A DNA stretch of 41,116 nucleotides from Clostridia bacterium. GTDB taxonomy: Bacteria; Bacillota; Clostridia; Christensenellales; Borkfalkiaceae. The notes under the pieces are model-generated. The model had not been told where the DNA came from. It did not search any database and saw nothing but the letters and a program-made list of their open reading frames with translations. The translations under genes were made by a program, and so were the position numbers. The first letter of the stretch is position 1. Every line of letters starts with the position of its first letter. Where the stretch lies: contig JAGAOR010000018.1 of NCBI GenBank assembly GCA_017623605.1, forward strand, positions 1 to 41,116. Reading direction: 5' to 3'. This document shows, one piece after another, positions 16,438 through 23,069 of the stretch.

Positions 16438-17859
16438 ATGGGAAGACGTCGGATATTTTGTTCCTTTTTAGGCGCGCTTTTGGCGGTTGCCCTTTCCTCC
16501 TGCTCACTTGCCGCCTATTTTCCTAAAAATGCATCTTCTACCTCCGACGAATCGACTTCTTCCTCCCTTTCCCAAACTCATTCTTCAACGGAGAGTGTTT
16601 GTTTCTCTGATTCCTCTTCCGACGTTTCTTCCTCGGTGGAGGTGGAGCGCGCTCCGCTGGATTTTTCGAGTGCGCCCGTAACGGAAAAATACGGTTATCA
16701 ATATTTGTTAGCAAACGAAGAAAAGAGGGAGGGGCTTTGCGGCTTATACGGCGCGCTTGTAGAAGCGTTTTCGGCGTTTGCCGCTTTAAACGAGGACGCG
16801 AAAAAAACGGACGGCGATTACCGCTTCGGCGCGTTTGATTACACGCAGTACGGATTGATACGGGACGAAGCGACGGCGGTTTGGAAGCTCGTATTTTTGG
16901 AATACCCCGAATTTTTTTGGATTAGTAACCGCGTGAAATACGACGATCAAAATTTATATCCGCTCGTTGCGGAAGATTACGCGCTCGCTTCCACGCGTTT
17001 GGAAACGCAAGCCTTGATCGAAGCGTTCGCGCTCGATTGCGCCGCATACGTAGAACAAGCGCAAACGCAAACGGAGCAAGCGATTACGATTTACGATTAT
17101 TTGATCAACCGCATTGAATACGCCTATGAGGAAGACGGCGTAACGCCGCAGGACGATCGGTTTGCGCATAGTATTGCGGGCGCGCCGCTCGGTGCGGGCG
17201 TTTGCGAAACGTACGCGAAAACGTTTGATTATTTATGCGAATTGTTCGGGATTGAATGCATCACCGTTTCCGGCGATGCGGTGCAAGGCGAAAATTCGGG
17301 CGGGCACGCTTGGAATATCGTGAAATTGGAAAACGAATGGCACGCCGTAGACGTTACGTGGGGAGATCGTGGCGACAACACGATTCACCGCGAATGGTTC
17401 GGCGTTCCAGAAGCAGAATTTTCCCAAAGCCACCTGCCGTCGCTTCCAACGAAGGCTTGGGGCGTGGAGTATCTTTACGGGCTTCCCGCGCTTTCGAAAA
17501 CGCGTGTTTCCCCTGTCAAAATAACGGAAAACGGCGCGTTGATCGGGGTAGGAATTTGCCTTGACGAGGCACTTGGAAAGGTAACGGACGAGCAGGGCAG
17601 GTACGAGTTCACGCTCGATTTTGAAACGGCGGCAACGGAAGATGCAACGCTTGTCTTTCCGCCGACGGAGCTCGAAGAAACGCTTTTACCGAAAGCGCGG
17701 TCCATTCGGATCACGGGTAAAAGTGCGGCGCAAACGAAATTGTGCGCCCAAACGCTATCCTTGCAAAGCGAGCTCGCGTTCACCGATTTAACGTTATCGG
17801 TAACGGAAATTGTAGGGGGCGGCTTTCGAATTTCAAAAACGCGAGTTTTGGAAGAATAA
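16438..17859 (+). CDS. Lipoprotein with transglutaminase-like cysteine protease fold
   Basis: I take ATG 16438, preceded by AAGGAGAAGAGG, as the start; it gives 473 residues with an Arg-rich lipoprotein signal and lipobox LSSC (Cys22). A Ser/Thr-rich spacer (~28-70) is followed by an alpha-helical region and the transglutaminase-like core with Cys256 (GVCETYAK), His290 (GGHAWN) and Asp305 (AVDVTWGD), a complete triad. The C-terminal ~130 residues are beta-rich. Such secreted proteins act as peptidases or amide-exchange enzymes on wall or extracellular proteins; the actual substrate is unknown. It is encoded directly behind galE and the YgjP-type gene, with the start 12 bases after the previous stop. 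Confidence 0.85.
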   Translation: MGRRRIFCSFLGALLAVALSSCSLAAYFPKNASSTSDESTSSSLSQTHSSTESVCFSDSSSDVSSSVEVERAPLDFSSAPVTEKYGYQYLLANEEKREGLCGLYGALVEAFSAFAALNEDAKKTDGDYRFGAFDYTQYGLIRDEATAVWKLVFLEYPEFFWISNRVKYDDQNLYPLVAEDYALASTRLETQALIEAFALDCAAYVEQAQTQTEQAITIYDYLINRIEYAYEEDGVTPQDDRFAHSIAGAPLGAGVCETYAKTFDYLCELFGIECITVSGDAVQGENSGGHAWNIVKLENEWHAVDVTWGDRGDNTIHREWFGVPEAEFSQSHLPSLPTKAWGVEYLYGLPALSKTRVSPVKITENGALIGVGICLDEALGKVTDEQGRYEFTLDFETAATEDATLVFPPTELEETLLPKARSIRITGKSAAQTKLCAQTLSLQSELAFTDLTLSVTEIVGGGFRISKTRVLEE

Positions 17860-17934
17860 GGGCAAAAAAGCGTTTAATTGGGCGAAAAATGCGGTATAAA
17901 TGAACGAGGAGAAAATTTTCCGAAAGAGGAAGTT

Positions 17935-18654
17935 ATGTTAGAGCTTAAAAACGTAGGCTATAAGGTTCAAGACGAACTTGGCGAAAAAGAGATTTTAAAA
18001 AATATCAATTTAACGCTCGACGAGCGGTTTGTGGCGTTTACCGGTCCTAACGGAGGCGGGAAATCGACGCTTGCGAAAGTGATTGCGGGCATTATTCGCC
18101 CAACAGCGGGTAGGATCTATTTCAACGGTGAGGACATCACCGAGCTTTCGGTTACCGAGCGCGCGCATAAGGGCATTTCTTACGCCTTTCAACAGCCCGT
18201 GCGATTTAAGGGCTTAACCGTGCGCGATTTGATCAATATTGCGGCAGGCAAAACGCTCAAAGTTTCGGACGCGTGCGCGTATTTATCGGAAGTGGGAATG
18301 TGCGCAAGGGATTATATTGACCGTGAGGTGAACGCCTCGCTTTCGGGCGGGGAATTGAAGCGCATTGAGATTGCGACCATTCTCGCCCGCGGAACTTCAC
18401 TTTCCGTGTTCGACGAGCCTGAAGCGGGAATAGATCTTTGGAGCTTTGGGAATTTGATCAAGGTGTTTGAAAAAATGCACGAAAAAACGCAGGGAAATAT
18501 TTTGATTATTTCCCACCAAGAGCGTATTTTGAATATCGCGGACAAGATCGTGGTGATTGCCGACGGGCAGATTCGCGAGCAGGGCAGAAAAGAGGACGTG
18601 CTTCCTCGGCTGTTGGGCAAAGACGCTTGCAAAATTTTAACGGACAAGCTGTGA
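17935..18654 (+). CDS. sufC: SufC/SmsC-type Fe-S assembly ABC ATPase
   Basis: The 239-residue ATPase has Walker A GPNGGGKST (37-45), the Q-loop segment YAFQQPVRF, signature LSGGELKR, Walker B LSVFDEPEAGID and the H-loop ISHQER. The Gly-rich Walker A, 'FQQPVRF' and 'DEPEAGID' are features of SufC rather than of transporters, and there is no membrane partner. SufC powers the Suf-type scaffold in Fe-S cluster assembly. ATG 17935 was chosen because GAGG lies close upstream and the protein then starts in the first strand. The gene is 12 bases upstream of its SufB/D-like partner, with which it forms a two-gene locus. Confidence 0.9.
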   Translation: MLELKNVGYKVQDELGEKEILKNINLTLDERFVAFTGPNGGGKSTLAKVIAGIIRPTAGRIYFNGEDITELSVTERAHKGISYAFQQPVRFKGLTVRDLINIAAGKTLKVSDACAYLSEVGMCARDYIDREVNASLSGGELKRIEIATILARGTSLSVFDEPEAGIDLWSFGNLIKVFEKMHEKTQGNILIISHQERILNIADKIVVIADGQIREQGRKEDVLPRLLGKDACKILTDKL

Positions 18655-18666
18655 GGTGGGCGAATT

Positions 18667-19593
18667 ATGGACGAAATACAAAAAGATCTACTTTTACAAA
18701 TAGCCGATCTGCACGGCGTGCCCGAGGGGGCGTATAATATCCGTAGCAACGGGGAATTGCAGGGCAGAAATACGACGGCAAATATCGACGTAGTAACGAA
18801 AACGGACGGAAAATCGGGGATTGATATTATTATCAAGCCAGGCACGAAAAACGAGAGCGTGCATATTCCCGTGATTATCAGCAAAGCGGGGTATCAAGAG
18901 GTCGTGTATAACGATTTCTATATCGGCGCGGACTGCGACGTTGTGATCGTGGCGGGGTGTGGTATTCACAACTGCGGCGGCGTAGACACAACGAGTAGAC
19001 ACGACGGCGCACACACCTTTTACGTAGGCAAAAACGCGCGCGTGAAATACGTAGAAAAACACTACGGCTCGGGCGACGGGAACGGGAAAAACGTGATGAA
19101 TCCTACGACGGTGGTGCATTTAGACGAGGGAGCGTATATGGAGATGGAAACGACGCAAATTAAAGGCGTTGATTCCACCAAACGCTTGACGAAAGCGGAT
19201 ATGAAAGCGGGCGCGAATTTTATCGTGAAAGAAAAATTGTATACGCACGGAAAGCAATCGGCGGATACCGATTTCGTGATTGATATGAACGGCGAAAATT
19301 GCCGTGCGGACGTAACGTCGCGCTCGGTGGCGGCGGGAAATTCCGTGCAACGCTTCGTTTCGACTATGAACGGCAACGCGCCCTGCTACGGGCATACGGA
19401 ATGTGATGCGATTATAATGGACGACGCTTCGGTTACCGCCGCACCTTGTCTTTCTGCAAACGACGTGAACGCCGAGCTTATCCACGAAGCGGCGATCGGC
19501 AAGATCGCGGGCGAACAGCTGATCAAGCTTATGACGCTTGGACTTACGGAGCAGGAAGCGGAAGAGCAGATTATTAAAGGGTTTCTCCACTAA
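18667..19593 (+). CDS. Short SufB/SufD-type (SmsB-like) Fe-S scaffold protein
   Basis: The 308-residue protein consists almost wholly of the SufB/SufD beta-helix core. It contains VIVAGCGIHNCGG, SRHDGAHTFYVG, KYVEKHYGSGDG, the Cys- and Glu-bearing APCLSANDVNAELIHEAAIG and a final ELIKLMTLGL-type helix. Classical SufB is about 460 residues, so the long N-terminal part is absent. This size, together with the sole SufC partner, matches the two-gene minimal 'SMS' (SmsCB) type described for anaerobes. GAGGTGGG precedes ATG 18667. No sufS, sufU or sufE lies in the window, so the sulfur donor must be encoded elsewhere. Confidence 0.88.
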   Translation: MDEIQKDLLLQIADLHGVPEGAYNIRSNGELQGRNTTANIDVVTKTDGKSGIDIIIKPGTKNESVHIPVIISKAGYQEVVYNDFYIGADCDVVIVAGCGIHNCGGVDTTSRHDGAHTFYVGKNARVKYVEKHYGSGDGNGKNVMNPTTVVHLDEGAYMEMETTQIKGVDSTKRLTKADMKAGANFIVKEKLYTHGKQSADTDFVIDMNGENCRADVTSRSVAAGNSVQRFVSTMNGNAPCYGHTECDAIIMDDASVTAAPCLSANDVNAELIHEAAIGKIAGEQLIKLMTLGLTEQEAEEQIIKGFLH

Positions 19594-19653
19594 ATTGTAA
19601 GAAAAACAACCTCTTTTAAACAACGAAAAATAAATAAGGAAGGTATATAAATA

Positions 19654-21030
19654 ATGAGTGAACGTGCATACAAAAGAACGAACGTCTATGAAAAAGCGGA
19701 CGAAAAACTGCTCGGCGATATTTTTTCTTACGCCGAGGGGTATAAAGTATTCCTCGACGAGGGAAAGACGGAGCGCGAGGCTTGTGCGTGGGCGAAGAAC
19801 GCCGCGATTGAAAAGGGATATAAGCCTTATAAATTTGGGCAAAAGCTCAAAGCGGGCGATAAGGTATATTACGATAACCGCGGTAAGAATTTGTATCTGA
19901 TCAAGGTTGGAAGCGCGAATATCGCGGAAGAGGGGATTCGCATTATCGCGGCGCATATCGACAGCCCGCGTATTGATCTCAAACAAGTGCCTTTGTACGA
20001 ATCGGACAATATCGCTTTTGCGAAAACGCATTACTACGGCGGTATTCGTAAGTATCAATGGGCGGCGATCCCGCTTGCTTTGCACGGCGCGGTGGCACTC
20101 GCAGACGGTAGCGTGTTGAACGTGAAGATCGGTGAGGACGAGAACGATCCCGTGTTTTACATCAGCGATCTGTTGCCTCATCTTGCGGCAAAACAGAATG
20201 CGAAAACGCTTGGCGAGGGGATCGGGGGCGAAGATCTGAATATTTGGCTGGGTAATATTCCCTATACGGCGGCAAAGGACGATAAGGATAAAACGGTCAA
20301 GGAAAATCTTTTAAAAATTCTCAATGAAAAATACGGAATGAAAGAAGAGGATTTCCTTTCTGCGGAGCTTTGCGTCGTGCCGGCGTATAAGGCGAAAGAT
20401 ATTGGTTTTGATCGCGCTTTGATCGGCGCGTACGGGCACGACGACCGCGTTTGCGCCTATCCCGCGTTTACCGCTCTTTTCGATGAGGAACAAAGTAAGC
20501 ATACCGTTATGGTGGTGCTTGCGGATAAGGAAGAAATCGGTAGCGAGGGCACGACGGGTATGCAAAGCGCGCTGTTCACCGATTTAATCGACGCGCTCGC
20601 GTTCTCCTACGGCGTACCCTCGGCAGCGGTACGTGCGAATTCGAAATGCTTGTCTGCGGACGTAAACGCGGGCTACGATCCCAACTATAAAGAGGTTTCC
20701 GAGCCGTTAAATTCGGCGTACCTTTCCTGTGGCGCGGGCATTACCAAATTCACGGGCGCGCGTGGCAAGAGCGGCTCGAACGACGCGGACGCGGAATTTA
20801 TCAGCTTCCTGCGTAAGGCTTTCGCGGAAAACGGCGTGATCTGGCAAACGGGTGAAATGGGCAGAGTGGACGTCGGCGGCGGCGGCACGGTGGCAAAATA
20901 CGTCGCGAAAGCGAATATCGACACGATTGATATAGGCGTACCGGTGATCTCTATGCATTCGCCTTTTGAGGTGATTTCCAAAGCCGATCTTTACGAAGCG
21001 TACCTTGCGTGCCGCGCTTTCTTGAAATAA
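19654..21030 (+). CDS. M18-family zinc aminopeptidase (long form)
   Basis: The 458-residue enzyme has the M18 metal ligands in order: His101 in AAHIDSPRID, the Asp pair at 263-264 in YGHDDRV, Glu293/Glu294 in ADKEEIGSEG and His435 in ISMHSPFEV. These bind two zinc ions and remove N-terminal residues from peptides in the cytoplasm. The proteins of this subgroup are about 450-470 residues, so it is full length. AAGGAAGG lies upstream of ATG 19654. It stands 60 bases after the Suf-type scaffold with no terminator between, so read-through from the Fe-S genes is possible. It faces a second M18 gene across a shared terminator. Confidence 0.93.
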   Translation: MSERAYKRTNVYEKADEKLLGDIFSYAEGYKVFLDEGKTEREACAWAKNAAIEKGYKPYKFGQKLKAGDKVYYDNRGKNLYLIKVGSANIAEEGIRIIAAHIDSPRIDLKQVPLYESDNIAFAKTHYYGGIRKYQWAAIPLALHGAVALADGSVLNVKIGEDENDPVFYISDLLPHLAAKQNAKTLGEGIGGEDLNIWLGNIPYTAAKDDKDKTVKENLLKILNEKYGMKEEDFLSAELCVVPAYKAKDIGFDRALIGAYGHDDRVCAYPAFTALFDEEQSKHTVMVVLADKEEIGSEGTTGMQSALFTDLIDALAFSYGVPSAAVRANSKCLSADVNAGYDPNYKEVSEPLNSAYLSCGAGITKFTGARGKSGSNDADAEFISFLRKAFAENGVIWQTGEMGRVDVGGGGTVAKYVAKANIDTIDIGVPVISMHSPFEVISKADLYEAYLACRAFLK

Positions 21031-21038
21031 TGGCAATT

Positions 21039-21076
21039 AAAAACGCGGACTGTTTAGAAAAACAGTCCGCGTTTTT
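21039..21076. terminator. Bidirectional intrinsic terminator between the two M18 genes
   Basis: AAAAACGCGGACTGTTT (21039-21055) is exactly complementary to AAACAGTCCGCGTTTTT (21060-21076) around a four-base loop. A-runs on one side and T-runs on the other let it work in both directions for the convergent genes. Confidence 0.92.
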
Positions 21077-21089
21077 CGTTTGTTAAATT

Positions 21090-22370
21090 TTAACGCACGG
21101 TGAAGCCGTTGGAATCGGCGATAAAATCGGAGGAATAGAACGCCGTTAAGCCGTTCACAAGCTCGATATAATCGGAAGCGGCGAAACATTCGCAAGCGGA
21201 ATGCATAGCAAGCTGTGCAAGCCCTATATCCGCGCCCGCAATCCCAAGCCTCGTCAGGGCTGCAACGCCGAGCGTTGAGCCGCTGCGCGCGTCCGAACGG
21301 TTAAAAAAGCTTTGATAGGATACGCCCGCTTTCTCCAACACCGTTTTCACGATTGCAGAGCTTACGGCGTCCGTTACGTACGCCCCGCCTGCGTGCGACT
21401 TGATCACGACGCCGCCGCCCAAAAGCGTCTTATTCGTGGGATCGCTCTTTTCGGGGTGATTGGGGTGCAACGCGTGCGCGTTATCCACCGAGAGGAAGAA
21501 CGAGGAAGCAAGTGCTTTATAAAATTCGTTGTCGTCGAAGCGAAGCGCGTAGGCAATGCGACGAAGTACGTTTTCAAGGAAATCGCCGCCTGCGCCCTGC
21601 GTAGAATGGCTACCTACCTCTTCGTGGTGCATAAGTGCGGCTACGCAAACGCCGTCGCTTTCCGCTTTGCCAAGCAAGGCTTCCAAGCTCCCGCAAACGC
21701 TCGTTAAATTGTCGATACGCGGAGAAGCGAGAAATTCGTTATTGACGCCGAACGTATAAGGCTTTTCAGCGTTGACGATAAACAGATCGTGCGAGAGTAC
21801 GCGCGTTTCACCCGCAAGCTTTTCCAGCCATTCGCTCTCCCCGCCCGCAAGCGATAAAAGGGGCAGAAGATCAGTTTGCGCGTTGACGGCAAAACCCTCG
21901 TTCACACCGCGGTTTTGGTGGACCGCAAGCGAGGGAACGGTTACCAAGAAGGGCGATTCCACCGTTTCCGCATAAATGCGTCCGTCGTCGTTTTTCACCA
22001 CGCGTCCTGCAATTTTCAAAGGGCGATCGAAAAAGGAATACCAAACGCCTCCGCCGTACGGTTCGACGTTCAAAACCGCGCAATTTTCCGTTCGTTTTAC
22101 GGGATTTTCTTTGAGTTTGAGTGCAGGGGAATCTACGTGCGATGCGACGATCTTATAGGAAAAGCGATCGAGCCCGCCGACGGTGAACGCGATCAGGCTT
22201 GCGCCACGCTCCACAAAATATTTCCCGCCCTCTACAAGCTCAAAATCCTCCGTTTCTGAAAGCGCGGTAAACCCGTTTTTCAAAAGTGTTTGCCGCGCTT
22301 GCTCCTTGGCGTGGTACGCCGTGAGCGAATTTTCTAAAAATTCCGTTAATTCTCTTATTTTTTCCACCAT
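21090..22370 (-). CDS. apeB: M18-family aspartyl aminopeptidase (ApeB-type)
   Basis: The 426-residue enzyme is the shorter M18 form. Zinc ligands are visible in ASHVDSPALK (His78, Asp80), ASPRIDNLTS, LMHHEEVGSHS and QLAMHSACE. It also has the GNxxFLGV-like NNEFLASPRID region and the catalytic Glu pair. Such enzymes release acidic N-terminal residues from peptides. It differs strongly from the other M18 protein, so the two are old paralogs rather than a fresh duplication. GAGGTG lies before its ATG on the minus strand, and a good promoter lies 20-50 bases upstream. It ends at the shared bidirectional terminator. Confidence 0.93.
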   Translation of the reverse strand: MVEKIRELTEFLENSLTAYHAKEQARQTLLKNGFTALSETEDFELVEGGKYFVERGASLIAFTVGGLDRFSYKIVASHVDSPALKLKENPVKRTENCAVLNVEPYGGGVWYSFFDRPLKIAGRVVKNDDGRIYAETVESPFLVTVPSLAVHQNRGVNEGFAVNAQTDLLPLLSLAGGESEWLEKLAGETRVLSHDLFIVNAEKPYTFGVNNEFLASPRIDNLTSVCGSLEALLGKAESDGVCVAALMHHEEVGSHSTQGAGGDFLENVLRRIAYALRFDDNEFYKALASSFFLSVDNAHALHPNHPEKSDPTNKTLLGGGVVIKSHAGGAYVTDAVSSAIVKTVLEKAGVSYQSFFNRSDARSGSTLGVAALTRLGIAGADIGLAQLAMHSACECFAASDYIELVNGLTAFYSSDFIADSNGFTVR

Positions 22371-22390
22371 AATTTACACCTCACGCTTTT

Positions 22391-22419
22391 ATTGTATCAC
22401 TTTTTAAGGGCTTTGACAA
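22391..22419 (-). promoter_or_regulatory. Sigma-A promoter for the ApeB-type gene
   Basis: On the minus strand TTGTCA (22419-22414) and TACAAT (22396-22391) are spaced by 17 bases. Transcription would start near 22384, about a dozen bases before the ATG, just enough to include the GAGGTG site. Confidence 0.75.
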
Positions 22420-22500
22420 GTCTTTTCGACAAAACGAGGCGAACAAAAAGGAACAAAAATGAAAATATAGTGAAAAGAGCCGTTTTTATTTGTTTTCCGC

Positions 22501-22528
22501 TTGACAAAACGCGAAAACCTTGTATAAT
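22501..22528 (+). promoter_or_regulatory. Sigma-A promoter for the MarR-ABC operon
   Basis: Perfect TTGACA (22501-22506) and TATAAT (22523-22528) boxes, 16 bases apart, with an extended TG just before the -10. Direct repeats begin three bases after the -10. Confidence 0.88.
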
Positions 22529-22531
22529 AAT

Positions 22532-22575
22532 ATTGTTAAGAAGATTGTTAAGAATATACGCAAGATATACGCAAG
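22532..22575 (+). repeat. Two consecutive direct-repeat pairs in the MarR leader (possible operator)
   Basis: ATTGTTAAGA occurs at 22532-22541 and 22544-22553, and ATATACGCAAG occurs at 22554-22564 and 22565-22575 with no gap. Together they fill the space between the promoter and the ribosome binding site; the second copy of the 11-mer runs into AAGGAGGG. Position over the transcription start suggests an operator for the MarR protein encoded next. MarR sites are usually inverted rather than direct, and only an imperfect ATATT/AATAT symmetry is present. Confidence 0.55.
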
Positions 22576-22584
22576 GAGGGATAA

Positions 22585-23043
22585 ATGAAAGACGAAAGAA
22601 AAAGCGGGGAAAATCTCGCGAAAATTTTTAGACTAATCCGCAGTCGGGACGAGATCGTGTTTGTGGATAAGAAAACGCATTTCAACAAGACGGAAATTCG
22701 TTTGCTGAACGAAATTCTTGCCGCAAAAGCAGAGGGTAAACGCTTAATTTCCACACAGCTCGCCAAAAGATTGGGCATTACCCGTTCGGCGATCTCGCAA
22801 ATCGTAAACCGACTTGAAGAGCGGGGCGTGGTCGTTCGTGTGGGCGCGGATCAGGATAAAAAGATCGCGTATATTGAATTGTCCGATACCATTCTCGATC
22901 AATACGGCGAGGATATTGAAAATAGTAAACGCTTTGTCGGTGAGCTCGTGGAGGCATTCGGCGAGGAAAAGTTTGAAACGTTATGCGCGCTCACCGAATG
23001 CTTCGTTGCGTTGGCAAAAGAACGTATTAAAATGAAGAAGTAA
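22585..23043 (+). CDS. MarR-family transcriptional regulator
   Basis: The 152-residue protein has the MarR layout: dimerisation helices at both ends and a winged helix in the middle. The recognition region ISTQLAKRLGITRSAISQIVNRLEERGVV is at about residues 52-80 and the wing 'GADQDKKIAYIELSD' follows. MarR proteins repress efflux and stress genes and let go when they bind small phenolic or other ligands. The ABC exporter starts 26 bases downstream, so it is the likely target, along with the gene itself through the repeats at the promoter. AAGGAGGG gives an excellent ribosome binding site. The ligand is unknown. Confidence 0.9.
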   Translation: MKDERKSGENLAKIFRLIRSRDEIVFVDKKTHFNKTEIRLLNEILAAKAEGKRLISTQLAKRLGITRSAISQIVNRLEERGVVVRVGADQDKKIAYIELSDTILDQYGEDIENSKRFVGELVEAFGEEKFETLCALTECFVALAKERIKMKK

Positions 23044-23069
23044 AAATTTTTTTCGGAGAAACAGGAAAT

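Noticed and set aside
17900..17941. Short frame beginning ATGAACGAGGAG before the SufC-type gene
   Set aside because: It stops after 13 codons in another frame; the segment mainly supplies upstream sequence of the real start at 17935.
19120..20181. 353-codon minus-strand frame across the SufB-type and M18 genes
   Set aside because: It spans two well-supported genes and the gap between them, with no domain or ribosome binding site.
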